In this document: in pieces, positions 1-11,900 of the stretch | Layout: every line of letters begins with the position of its first letter | Numbering within the stretch: the stretch's first letter is position 1 | Assembly (NCBI RefSeq): GCF_000512585.2 | Contig: NC_089241.1 | Coordinates: forward strand, 7,086,001 to 7,150,000 | Direction of reading: 5' to 3' | Source: Kwoniella bestiolae CBS 10118 | Taxonomy: Eukaryota; Basidiomycota; Tremellomycetes; Tremellales; Cryptococcaceae | DNA length: 64,000 bases | Position numbers and translations under genes: made by a program | Notes under the pieces: model-generated | The model's input: the letters and a program-made list of their open reading frames with translations, nothing else | The model's database searches: none | What the model was told of the DNA's origin: nothing

Positions 1-175
1 TGTTTATTAGCTTGGATCAAATTGATGAAGTGGTTCTAGCGATTCAATTCAGATCTCCATGACGATTGATTTTTTTTCTTCTCTTCTTCCCTCTTCCTTC
101 ACCCAAACATATCCCTCATCCTCGTTATACCCATCATCGACCAATAACGTCCACATCGACTGGAACAGGCCGAGC

Positions 176-3100
176 ATGAACAAGAGAGGTCCTTCGGGAC
201 TACCCACAAAACCTTACATGCAGAATAACGGTCCAGGTCCTGCACCCCCTCTTCCTACTGGACCACCTCCGCCTGTCCAAGCTCAACAGCAGTACCCTCA
301 ACAAGGTCAGGCGGTAGATCAAGCCGCTCACGCGGCAGCTTGGGCAGCGTACTATCAGGTAAGCTTCGTTCTTTTGCTCCCTAGCAAGGAAACCAACTGA
401 CATGTGAAGTTATAGTCGCAAGGGATCAATCCCGGTGCTACCTATTCCGCAGGACCTCAGGCTGTTGCTGCACCCGCTGGACCCGGGACTGCCGCCAACC
501 CATATGCAAACTATGGATATGGTGCTGGAGCCCAACATAGCGGATATCAGCCTCCCGTAGGAGTGGGAGTGGGGGTAGCTGGACCGAGTCAACCTTTCCG
601 ACCTCCTGGGCCGGCACCCAATCAACAGCCTTATGCTGCACCAGCTGCCTATGGTCAACAAGCTCCATATCCCCAACAACAAGCTTTCAGCCCAAACCCA
701 ACCGCTGGCTACTCCACACCTCAACCTCAAGCACCTGTCCAAGGTCAAGGTAGACCACCATACAACCAGCAGCAAGGAGGATACGCTTGGGGTGCACAAC
801 AGCAGCAACCCGGTACACCACAGGGCTATCGACCTCCTCAACCTCAAGCAGCAACGTATCCTCAACAAGCCGGACCATTCTATCCACAACCTTCTCAACC
901 GCAACCACCTCAGCAGTTCACTCCAACAGGACCTGCTGGTCCAGCGGGTAACCAACCTTTCAGACCTCAGCAGCAATCGCCCTATCGACCTCCAGGTGCG
1001 AGACCACCAAGACCACCAATGTCCACCCCCCATCTGGGCGGGGCAGGAGTCCCTCCAGCGAAAAGACCAAGATTTGATGGACCTGGACAAGCTACGATGG
1101 GAGCAGGTAACGTTAGACCGCCCAATGGACCTATGCAAAGTACCATTAACAGACCTCCATCCGCTCCTGCCGCTTTCAACGCCGGGGCCGGTGCGGGCGT
1201 GAACGGCGGTCAACCAGGTTTTAATACTTCTGTTTCCTCTTCTCGTGGTGGTGCAAGGGGTGGTGCTCCTATTCCAACTTCTAGACCCCCTATTCACCTT
1301 GGTGGAGGTGGTCCGCCACCTTTTGGGATAGGTCTGGGAGGGAGAGGAGGTGCGTCGATGAGAGGGGGATATAGCGGTCGGGGAGGGAGGGGAGGGGGTA
1401 TGGCGGGTGCGCCGAGAGGTCCGAGCGGGATGATGAGGAGGGACGGAAACACACCTGGAAGTAGAAGTTCTGTACCGCCCTCGTCGGCTAAGAAGGATAC
1501 CCCGAGAAAGGAGAAGAGGAGGGAAGACTTGCGGACCACGATGACTGATTTTAGAATTGTGGGGATCGAAGTGAAAGGGTTGGGTTGGAGTTGGGGCAAG
1601 ATTGGCGGACAAGAGGAAGAGGAGGAGGAACCCAAACAGGAGGAAAAGATTGACGATCAGGCGATTCCTGTCTCGACAGAAGAAGGTGGAGCTATAACCA
1701 CTGCTGGCGAGGAAGTGGATGTGAATAAAGAAGAGATTGTCGGTGAGAATGCTGTAGCTCTGAAGGCAGATGTCACATCGGAAGAGGTCAAAGAAGAAGT
1801 CTCAGAGACGAATGGTGATTCATGTGCTCCCACTCTCGTCGGTGGGTCAGATGTAGTAGAAGAGAAGGAGAAACGGGGCGAAAAGAGAAAAGCGAAGTCT
1901 CCTGATTCCGGTGTGTTTTGTTATCCTCTTTCTGCTTTGGGTCCGTTTGAGCTTTTTCTGACTTCTGGTTTATCTGTTCCTTTTCTGGCGTGATCGGGCT
2001 AGAGGAAGAAACAGCCGCTAAGAAACGCAACTCGTCATACCTCCTTACACACAATAAACCTAATAACACCACCATCCCTGAGCCATCCACATCATCAATC
2101 TTTGAATCGAACCAAAATCGATTTAGGATATATTTCGATTCTCCTGCAGAGCTAGATAGGATACCCAAGTCCGCTAGAAGAAAGAGAGGGAGAGAATCAT
2201 CTAGTGTCGCTCCCAGTAGAGCGGGTGATCACGAGGGTGAGGCTGAAGCTGAAGTCGAGGCCGAGGCCGAGGCCGAAGCTGAAGTGATAGACGAAGTTGA
2301 GGAAGTTCAGAGGATAAAGGAGGAGATCGAAGCTGAAACTCAAGCTCAAGCCGCCTCCATCGCTTCACATGGCGAAATCGCAGTAGGAGGCGAGGGTGAA
2401 GGGGAGAAGACTGTTTCTGAACCTGTTGAGGGAATTGAGATTGCTGCTCTCGGAGAATCTGCATCTGAGACGACCGATCTTGCTGCTACCCAAGCCACTG
2501 AGCCTGAATCTCAAGCTTCTGAAGTCGTTGCTGAAGTTCCTGAGGTCGCTTCTGAACAAGTGGCCGATGCTACGCCTTCTGAAGAGGTGGCAGACGTATC
2601 GATGGTGACTGATCCAGGAATCACTCCCACTGCCGAGGCTTCTGTTGCCATAAATCAACCTGTCGACACTACCGATATTGCACAGACAGACGAGACAACT
2701 GAACCAGTACAGACTACCGCCGAAAATGACTCTGCCATCAACACCGCCAATCCCGAAGATTCTGCTTCTGAAGCAGCCGTCAATGGCGAAACCATTCAGC
2801 ATGGACAGAACGTCGAATCAGTCCAACATAATGAAGGAACCAACAACCATTCCGCAGAGGCCAAGACAAGAGCTCGAAGACACAGTTCGGTCAGTTCAAC
2901 AGATTCGAGAGATTATCAATCTACCCTCGCAGGCGATCATCATCACCAGACTACCCATCAACTTTCCGCGCCTGCTAGATCTGTGCCTAGCACGAACAGA
3001 TTATCGATCCTGTATGAGAAGAGCCTGAGGCGGATCTGTATCGACTCTGACGTTGTGGACAAGGTGAAGATCTGGAGGAAAGAAGGTAGGATCGAGGTGG

Positions 3101-4354
3101 AGTTGAAAGCGTTGGAATTCGAGAGTAAGGAGGGTGAGGATCTTAAGTTGCCGAAGGGTATTCTGGTATGTTGCAGTCCTCTATTCTACTCTCCCTTCAT
3201 TTTTGGGCGATCATACTGTACGAGAACTTGCGCCGTGATAGTAAAGATCGGGCTAATGTTATATTCATGAACAGGTCGAGAGTTACGATTCAAATGATCA
3301 GAGATACATCAGCCTAAACTCTACAAGTATATCGACGTTCTTCCATCAACCTGATCATCAAGTCCCAACTGAGGATGGAAAGTCCATCCCCCCCTTCCAC
3401 AAGATCTTATCAACTGTCGTTCCAACCAACGATCAAGGGGAACAGCCGACTCAAGCCGAAGCTGCGCCAAATGAGGTCAAGCCTGAACAGAGTGACAATG
3501 AGACGATAGAACAACCTCAGTTAGAGAGCAAAGTCAATCCTTCATCTCAAACCCAATTATCAGACAAGATCATCCTTACCGTTTACTTGAATCGACAAAA
3601 TCCATTATCAGAGCCCAAATGGTGTAGAAACAACTCAGCGGATAATTGGTTATACGAGCAATTCGGTTCGAGAAGGTTGGAGCAGGATGAAGAGCAAGGT
3701 CTGAAAGGTTTTGGATTTGGTACGGCGGGTTGGAAAGGGAAGTTGGAAGTCATGGATCCTGATCCTGTGAGTGTGGCTTGGTTCACCTTGGACAGAGAGT
3801 CCTATGCGTGACAGGGAGAGTGTCAGAGTTACGACTGAACTTTATAAAGAAGACCGTCTTGTAAGGATTGGCGCTAATACATCCTGCTTCTTCAAATGGC
3901 ATAGGCACCAACCCTCAAATCGATCCTCGAACAATGGTCCTCGACCTCGTCGTACGGTACTTCCTCCACCCGTGAATTATTCATCTCGTCCCTCCTATCT
4001 TCACCACTGGAGACCATCGAGATACTCCTAAAACTAACACGGGGAGATCGGAACCCCATATACTCGTCCAATCCCACATACTTCAACAAATCATTCTCAT
4101 CTAGCGTCATCAAGAAGGATTCGCCATACACAAGCCATCAAACTCATATCTCACTAGCTGTATTGGCCATGTACAGACTCACTACGGACTTGGTAGAGAA
4201 GCTTCCGGATGAGAAAGAGAGGGAGAAAGAGAAGGAGAAGTTCGACGAGAATGTCAATGATATCATCAGGAGCTTGCCGCTGAATATGATTCAGAGGAGT
4301 CTGGATGGGCTGTGGAAGGAGTATAGCGCTCATGGGAAGAATGGCTCGGCTTGA
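176..4354 (+). CDS. Large low-complexity nuclear-type protein, function unknown
   Basis: Five exons join in frame: 176-358, 416-1910, 2003-3165, 3275-3766 and 3905-4354, giving about 1260 residues. The N-terminal third is rich in Pro, Gln and Gly (PQQ, RPP, GGRGG/RGG-like stretches near 1250-1420), followed by basic KKR/KRRE patches, then a very acidic Glu/Ala-rich middle (an EAEAEVEAEAEAEAEV run near 2240-2290), and a better-structured C-terminal part from about 3000 onward (segments ILTVYLNRQNPLSEPKW and SLPLNMIQRSLDGLWKEY). RGG and prolines suggest RNA or nuclear association, but this is inference. An in-frame upstream ATG at 59 would add 39 residues; I prefer 176 because 60-175 is pyrimidine-rich and leader-like. 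I recognise no named domain. The exon structure is well supported by frame continuity across every junction. Confidence 0.8.
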
Positions 4355-4739
4355 GGATGTGTTGGAGAGTGTTGACTGGGTATGTGAGATGAGTATTGGG
4401 ACGATGAAATTGTCTTGGGATGGCTGGGTTAGATCATATATAGCAAATTGCATTTGTCTTGCATGTATATTGGGATTGGTGACATCGACGAGCGACTAGA
4501 TCAATATACTGCTATTAGCTGTAGTCTCAGATACAAAATCCCATTCACGGTCAGGTCGGTGCACAGCATCAAGTACGTGACATGGGCAAGCTTTGTTGTG
4601 CTAGCTGAACTTCATTTTCATTTCAATGAGATCTCTTCGATGGACACGACTATGGAATGAACACGCTCTCTACATAACATACACTAGTGCAGGATGGATC
4701 AAAGGCATGAGCAGACCAAGCATCCTGCCTTGTATGGTT
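4355..4739. other. Intergenic, convergent gene ends
   Basis: Lies between the 3' ends of the large low-complexity gene and the first family P gene. It presumably holds both terminators. I see no gene, repeat or RNA signal. Confidence 0.5.
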
Positions 4740-5428
4740 CTAGCCCGATAGAGCAAGCGATCGTACCTGCGATTGGAATTGGAGCTCTTGGACTCCATGC
4801 GCAACCACGAAGTTGTATAGCGCCGCTGAACCATCACCGATGTCTTTCCGAAAGGCCCTGAGCGTTCCCTCAGATACACCGGGAATCTCATTTCGGATTT
4901 GACGGTCGATGTGTTCATATCGAGTCTGTCCCTCTTTGACCGTTCCGTCTTCATCGATGACCGCGTCGTCTCTCCCGTCAAAAGACACACTATGTAGAGT
5001 AGTATTTACCCAGTCTCGACATTCCCACCCAGCTTGTTCCATCCCCGATAAAGCTCTCAGTACAAAAGTCTTACCTGCATAATGAGGTACAGCCATGCGA
5101 GTTGTACGACCCCCGTCTCGAGAGAACACAATGATCGTGTCATCCTCGTCATTCCTGATGGCACCTACTTGACTAGGTGAAGTGACGGACTCGGCAGGAC
5201 GTTTTGTATCCATAGCAGCTAAAGTCTCGAGTTCATGTGGTGACAGATTTTCCGGACCTTGGCGTAATCGCACTTTGCGTTGGTCAATCGGTGCAGTGTA
5301 GGTATAGAGAATAAGCCATATACCAGGAGGAAAACGAGAAGGGGATGTTCACGTAAAACGGAAGAGGAAGCATTGCTCATCGGAGGCATACCGCTCTCGG
5401 AGGCTAGCTTGGTGATTGAAGCAGACAT
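4740..5428 (-). CDS. Family P paralogue 1 (unknown function)
   Basis: Two exons, 5428-5353 and 5218-4740, give 184 residues; the first intron is phase 1, as in all family P genes here. The protein shows the family layout: a variable N-terminus, a beta-type segment with a conserved Val-Pro (RMAVPHYAGK), a Trp-containing segment (CRDWVNTTLHSV), and a C-terminal helix ending in ALYNFVVAHG. The Tyr-Asn-x-Val-Val motif corresponds to MYNSVVARG in paralogue 3. A start at the ATG in MDTKRPAESV, inside exon 2, is possible, because the donor (GTGAAC) is weak. No signal peptide, membrane segment or known domain is evident in the spliced form; an unspliced reading would create a hydrophobic stretch (LLVFLLVYGLF) from the intron. 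Function unknown. Confidence 0.6.
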
Positions 5429-6005
5429 ATTTAGAGCGTATTTCAAGTAAGGAAATCGGATGCAGTGGATGGGTTGACGAGGAAGGGTGAGCCTGAACCT
5501 CAAGCAATCGACCCTTTTTATACGCATATTTCGAGCGGCGAGATTGCGACATCATGGACATTTCCTTTCTATCTAAGAAGAGAGTTTTTCCCTTGTTGGC
5601 CGGTTCAGCACCTCAAAATCGAGTCGTGCGTCGACTAGAGCAGATGGGAATTCTCTTTGACCCTCTGATCTGGACGTTCTGGACTCGCAAGTTAGGATGC
5701 AAAAATGTTACGAGGACAAAAAGGTCTGTTATGTCATCTCCAATGAGTATAATTCCGACGAAATCGCTAGAACCTGTACATAACCTTTCATCACGTCTCC
5801 TAGTTCCCCAATCTGATACACGTCTCAAGCTATTTGAGGCAAGAAGCTGTGGACTGCAGAAGACGCCACGAGACCGTGTTCGCCCAAGTCGGCTTGGCTT
5901 GGACCCGATTCTTCGTGAATGAGCACAAAAAACTTTCTCGGTCTCCAGACAAGCGCAACAATCGACGGGCATGCATAAAAGCTAACAACAACCTGCATTG
6001 ATCAA
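5429..6005. other. Intergenic between two family P genes
   Basis: Holds the promoter of paralogue 1 and the 3' end of paralogue 5. Open frames exist on both strands (about 5554-5972), but none has family similarity or a convincing start, so I read the stretch as noncoding. Confidence 0.4.
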
Positions 6006-6613
6006 TCAGAAGCCTAGAGAACTGAGCCAGGGGCACCACTTCGATCGAGGTTCACTTGCCTTTCCCTTTCCCCTTCCATGATGGTCAAGATGCGGCTCCA
6101 TCAGAAACTCCCACGCGTAATTCATCCTGGTACCAAGCTCACTGACACCTTTGGTGTTACTTTTGCCACCGAAAGTACGGTTGCATTCTTTCCTAAATTC
6201 CTCGTCTTCAGTCTCACACCTAGCGTCACCATTTCGGAGGGTATCTTTCTTCCAACCTTCCAAATCATTCTTCATTTCCGAATCCCGATGAGAGGTTAAG
6301 AATACCCTTGATTTGGACCCGTCCTCATGGTCGAAAGGGAATTCCAGGGTCGTTGTATAACCCTGGTAGGAGTAGAAGCATTCTTTGGCAGTGGTGTGGG
6401 CATTTTGTATGACTCCACTGCCTGCGGTACCGAATTGATCGTGAGGGCCAATGTAGAAGTTTCCTATTCGTGTTAGAAGTTTCTCAGTCATGGCAAGCTT
6501 TGTTCCGACTACGATTGTTAGTGAGTAAGAGGAAGCTACTCACGTGTACCATCTGCACTCTCTCCGTTTGCGGTTCGATTGATATTGGTCTGGTGTGGAT
6601 CCAGTAACGACAT
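6006..6613 (-). CDS. Family P paralogue 5 (unknown function)
   Basis: Exons 6613-6544 and 6508-6006 (phase-1 intron of 35 nt, short for the window) give 190 residues. After a variable 24-residue N-terminus comes the family start of exon 2 (LLTRIGNFYIGPHDQFG), the Pro-containing strand (YTTTLEFPFDHEDG) and the C-terminal helix (TRMNYAWEFLMEP), equivalent to GRIYNVYDFL of paralogue 4. A basic, Gly/Lys-rich tail (HHGRGKGKASEPRSK) follows and is not shared. No recognised domain, signal peptide or membrane span. Same strand as paralogues 1 and 6, so the three read as a tandem series. Confidence 0.6.
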
Positions 6614-6789
6614 GTTTTCCTTTGTCTTTCAGAGCAAGATACTTGGCTTGATGGAGCGGGAAAGATGAGTATGGCTTGCAGGTGAAGGAGGTGTGGTGGC
6701 AGACTTTACGGACAGTCTCACATCAGTCGAGAACTACAACCTTTTTATACCTCACAGAGACCGTCATAATACATTCAAATTCCTCACCT

Positions 6790-7091
6790 CGAAACGGGTG
6801 TCAGGCGCCGCTCCTTTCATTTCGGACTGCCACACCAGGGTCTGGTGGAGACACAATTGACGATGATCTCGCCCTTTCAGTTTCTGCGCAGTCCAGGCTC
6901 AATGGGCTCCCTGAAACGAAGGGAATTGCAGTAAAGGTCAGCCTGCCATCACGAGCTTCTCCGTCAATATCTGGCGCCCGAAGGCGAGTCTCGTCCCTTT
7001 TATGCCATGAAGTACCATTGTACCAGTAGAGTTGACAAGCGATGATAGGTCTGATTTTTGAGAAAGGATTACACGAAAACGCAAAAGTCAC
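6790..7091 (-). pseudogene. Probable family P remnant
   Basis: An open stretch on the minus strand carries the family-like strand GRLTFTAIPFVSGSPL (compare TTLEFPF and LTIGIPY in its neighbours), preceded by LYWYNGTSWHKRDETRL. It stops before any equivalent of the C-terminal YN helix, and I find no clean phase-1 first exon upstream. It lies between two intact family P genes in the same orientation. I read it as a broken copy; an intact gene with unrecognised splicing remains possible. Confidence 0.35.
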
Positions 7092-7582
7092 AAGACTGAG
7101 TTGCTACAGATGTATACCTCTTATAAGGATCGCTTTTTGGCCGTGAAATTGTATCGCACACAAGGAATTTGGTCTGCCTTCCCTGCCCGGTCTTCGATCC
7201 CTCTCTCATTGTAGAGGACATAACGAGCTACAATGACAGAACTTCACATTGACATTCAATTCCCTGTGTGAGCCCGATGGAGAGATATCTCAGCTACAGT
7301 ATTCAATTCATATGAGGTATAAGCGCAATGCATAACTTCAATTGTCCATTGTGATGAGTCATAGCCACGAAACTCGGTATGCTGAGACGGGACCAGTTCA
7401 TGCAGTCAAGCAGGCCCAGAACTGCGGTCTTATGGCTTTACGGAGTAAGCATGTGAGCTGTCTAGTCAGTGCACTCCAGTAACAGTGGATGCGGAAGGTA
7501 CGCTTCATTCATCAAAATGTATTACTTGGAACTCATAATAAGAACTGTTCACCCGAGACACTCTCGCAATTCTGCATGAGCA
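7092..7582. other. Intergenic within the family P array
   Basis: No convincing gene. It probably contains the promoter of the 6790-7091 remnant and the 3' region of paralogue 6. Confidence 0.35.
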
Positions 7583-8233
7583 TCAAGCCGCCTCGGTTGA
7601 GTGAGATCCCCTGAGAAGTTCATGCAGAACCTTCATTTTGAGCCACGCATCGCTTGCAATCAGGCCCACACTGGATGTTTCGAGGACACGAAATTTGCCT
7701 TGTATATGCGCTTGGAGTTCCCCCCTCTCTCTGAGATATTTGATGCCGAACGTGCGCGGCGTCTTCCAGTTGATGCTGCTAGATCCAGATTCAGCATCGA
7801 TCAGGTCAAGGTTGAAGCAAACCATGCTGGTCGATTTGTAATCAGGCAGAAACCCGAATGGCTTTTCCACCGAAACTGTGTAAGGGATTCCTATTGTGAG
7901 GTGGTCATCCTGAAGAGCGTACACCGCTGATTGATCTTCGTCTTCCGAAAATTTCATTACTCCGCATTCCGAAATTCGCTTTTGCCTGTCGTTGAGCTTG
8001 TCACGCCAGGTGGATTTCAAGTGCCACCTATCGTCGCGAGACAATTCGGAAGACACTGCAACTTCTCCCTTTTCCAGGTGAAATTTGCCTAAACCGTATA
8101 TTCAGTCAGCAGACAACCATGGAGAACTTCAATAAGGGAGGTAGTATCGTGACGCACTCAGAATATCCTCGGAATATTCTGGCGTCGGTGAACTGAGGCC
8201 GTCAATGGTTGTGTTATTATCAATCTTCAGCAT
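7583..8233 (-). CDS. Family P paralogue 6 (unknown function)
   Basis: Exons 8233-8158 and 8088-7583 (phase-1 intron) give 193 residues. Exon 1 encodes a short polar N-terminus; exon 2 starts with KFHLEKGEVAVSSEL, then a charged stretch (DKLNDRQKRISECGVMKF), the family Pro strand (DHLTIGIPYTVSVEKPFGF), a variable middle, and the C-terminal helix (LIASDAWLKMKVLHELL). The conserved Tyr-Asn of the helix is replaced here, so this copy is among the most divergent. No known domain, signal peptide or membrane span was recognised. The call rests on shared architecture and weak sequence similarity to its neighbours. Confidence 0.55.
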
Positions 8234-8959
8234 GGCAAACTACGCGTTTCGCTTGCTGTATGCTCAGTGGATGTAACTGAGATAAGTGTAGATCAAGACC
8301 AAGTTTTGGATTGATGATCAGCGCAATGGGCATCTTATAGGTTGTGTCGCCACCGGAGGACTGTACGTATGGAGCAGCGTTCTGAGTGTGTCAGCCATCC
8401 TTTCTGTGACTACCACTGTGAGCAATACTACGATGCTCAGAAGACCATTGACGTACAACAAAGAGTATTCACCTCCTTTCAGTTAGCTATGAGAAGGTAG
8501 TCGAAAACATCTGTGTACTGTATCGCAGTACACCAGAGTAGTGCATGATTGGAAGTACATCCTTAGTCATCGATTTAGGAGTCAGGGTAACTTAGCCGTA
8601 AGTCGTTGGAATTTTTCTCAAGAAACACCGATCATCGAATGCGAAGCATTCTCCGCTTGTCTTGCCCTTCTCGTGAAGGTCGCAGCTAAGCTTCCTTTTG
8701 ATGACCGCGGACCTGCTCGTGAAGGCTAGACCTTGCGAACTTGATCGGAAGATAAACAATGTAAAACCTGTTTGTGAGGAGCTTGATATTGAGCAGCAAT
8801 GCATCTTCGTATACATCACCTCAAATATATGTAACGACGTAAGCAGGTGACTAGGTGATGTTCTGAGAGGGTTTATGTATGTAAAGACACGGAGATTATG
8901 AAGTGGAAATGTGATCAAGAAAAGATAAAAACAATAGTGACAATGCCCAAAGATACCCA
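8234..8959. other. Intergenic between GCN2 and the family P array
   Basis: Contains the GCN2 3' region and the paralogue 6 promoter. Short open frames around 8541-9035 overlap the GCN2 end and lack support. Nothing else is seen. Confidence 0.4.
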
Positions 8960-11900
8960 TCATTTGATACTTCCGATTTGCAGTAGGAAACCCTATTCGT
9001 ACCGGGAAAAGTGTTAGTTCCACGACTAGCCTCATACAGAATGAGAGAGAACCGTCGACCTACTTTAGCCTCCCTAACGCTGAACAGCCAACACCAAGCA
9101 CTACTCCCCTTCTCCGCGCCCCCACCTGAGGCCCCAGACCCAAGCGTGCCATTGACTGTTCCTCCCGACTTTCTCTCTTTCACCGCATCTCTCACTGTCT
9201 CAGCATACCTCCTGTCTCCAGTCGATATGCCTTCTTTAGCTAGTAGGGACCTCCAAGCTTCGTCGTCTGTTATCCAAGTTGTATCGAGGGTCATTTGACA
9301 TAGCATTGGTGGAGGGAGATCGACGCCCAAGATAGGGAGGGTGGAGTGTGTTTGAAGGGCGAAGTCAGATGCTAATCATCGATGGATCAGCGAATGTTTG
9401 ATAGTTGGTCCTGCATGCCAGATTGAAACTTACCTTTCTCATAGTATACAGACTGTATTAGTGGATATCAGCCTCACCAAATCGACAATTCACCAAGCAT
9501 CATGAACACTTACCTTCGTACCATGCCTAAACTTCCTGACGGGTCTACCCTTAGTCCCTTTCGAGGACATAGGTTCCGGCGGGAGAAGTAGCTTGATATC
9601 GACTTCCGCTTGCTTGGGTTCCACAGACATAGCAGCGGCTTGAGCAGATGGGATGGACCCTTCTGCCGATGCGTATGAGGCGTCGATCCGCCGCTGATCG
9701 GATATGGCTATACGAAGATGATTGCAGAGATCGTGTCGAGAGACTGATGACTGTAATCAGTGACCCATTCCAGCTTGGATATGGATTGGGACTTACCTTC
9801 TTCTTCCGATTTCCTCAAGATACTTCGCACTTTCACGATAGTCTTACTCGCTTTAGGTATGACCAGGTATCTGTGATTGGGCATACGATGATCAATATCT
9901 TATTTTGCCTCTCTCATTTGCATGAAACAAAAGTCACTCACAAAATATTTTGTTCCTGACATTCCAAAGCCACATCCTCAACACTTCGATCATCGTCATA
10001 TTGCAGATCCGCTCGTATCCCCGCTCTCCACAATTCACCAATGACGTTCAATCGGACAGACAGGTCAACATGCGGGAAGGCAGCGACATAGACATCACAA
10101 CGCTACAAGCCAATAGTCAGTACCTGGTATGGTCGTCAGGTATATATATGGACGACTTACTGCAGGACTCCAGTATCCAAACGATCTTTCATCTTCATTT
10201 GGCTTCTCCATTAGACGTCGAGATAGCGAAGACTCATATTTTGACACGATACGAGCGAGTTGACTGTATTGTCTTCCATCAGCTAATGCGCGTTCCAAGA
10301 TCATAGGTTAACCCACTCTACAGCAATGGTCATACCCACTCCGAAAACTCGTCTTGATTGGGAGTGCATGGCAGGCTGCTTGAAATGCTCGAGGAGAGAG
10401 TCGTACCTGCCGACATATCAGCCGATGTCTCGATAAGAATCCTTCTTTCGCAGACAGAACTCACCTTCCACCGAATGCTACTACCTCTTTCTGTTTTCCC
10501 CTCCTCACACATTCAAACATGAATCCACCACGGAAGAACTGTAAGTTAGTCAGCCAGCGATTCATGCGTTATCAGAAAATGTTTGATCTCACCTCTGAAT
10601 GCTTCGCCAAGGTGGGTCTAAAAATTATTTTTCTCGATACACCGAACGATTTAGCGAGTTTGATAACAGAAGACATGTCCTCAAACGCTGCAGTCAATTT
10701 TCGTTTTGAGGAGGGGAAAAGCGATTCAAGCTTTGCTCGAACCTGCTCGAATTCATCTGCAACAATAGGGGGTCAGCCAAAACTTTTTGCGCAGACCACC
10801 TGTGGTAGCTCTGCTTACCGGCGATGCAACATTGCTCCAAATCGTCCACGATCGATTTAGCCAGTCCAGGTATATTACCCAACATCGACCTCGAATGAGT
10901 AGCATTCGATACGGGATGACTGGTACCGAGCTTCTTGAATTCGTGCAACACTTTTCGTCGAGGTTTATCAGGTCGATCAGGTACTATGCTGAGTATAGTC
11001 TCCAAGACTTTATGTAAAATACTTATTAGCTGCATAACATCAATGGCAGATCTGATCACCTGACTGACCTGTCTCGTGACTGATGTGGAAATCGTATTCG
11101 ACGGAGGAAGAACCCTTCATCCCTCTAAACTCTGATATAACCTTATCTACGACTTCTAGCAGTTCCGCTTCTGCAGCTCCGGATCGCAGTGGCGAGAGGA
11201 TGTCGAAACTGCAAAGATCGCAATGAGCTCGGGTTCTTCTGAGTGCAGATCAAACGCAACCCACCTCAACTCCCCAGAGTCCAGCGGCTGGCCTCCAACC
11301 TGGTCGTTCATATATCTCCGTCCGACATGATATCTCTTTATCCTCTCTATTTGACGTCGAGTAGCGGATCTGGCCATCGCCAGCAGATCAGATGAAGGCA
11401 GCTGCACCACCTGACCAGATCGTTCCAGCAATCGAACAGGATCAAGTCCGGGGAAGGTATTGAGCAGAGTCGTTTCGGGCATCAAGAGAGGTAGATAGCT
11501 TTCGACTGCTCCATGACGTTGGAGAAGCTCGACCAGTCGCTGTACGACTACTGTAAGCCATACTTGCAGCTGATCATCTGAGTCGTTATCGTATGTATAA
11601 TCGACGAGTCGGTGGTCAATGTCTGCTATAGAATGGGTGGATTTGTCGAATAAGGCGTTCAGTAGAGGTTGATATTGCGACGACTTCGGGTCGGTTAATT
11701 CTGTATTGAGAACCATGTCAGCTGAGGAGGTTCCCCTACGACCGTCCAGCTCAACTCACCTATAATCGCGGCATCCCAATCCTCCTTTCTCTTCTCCGGC
11801 GAAGGTAGCAGAGGACTTCTCAGCAAGTCCGTAGCACTGAACCTTCTAGATGGATCATGCGCCAGTAACCTGGTCACTATCTCCCTCTCATTTGGCTTGA

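Noticed and set aside
410..1612. 400-residue open frame antisense to the large low-complexity gene
   Set aside because: Arg/Ser-rich shadow of the Pro/Gln coding strand; the plus strand has consistent introns and composition.
5554..5972. Overlapping frames on both strands between family P genes
   Set aside because: No motif, no splice support and no similarity to the neighbours.
8592..9035. Hydrophobic minus-strand frame overlapping the end of GCN2
   Set aside because: It only becomes coding if the last GCN2 intron is spliced in another phase; the ending FLLQIGSIK at 8960 is more plausible.
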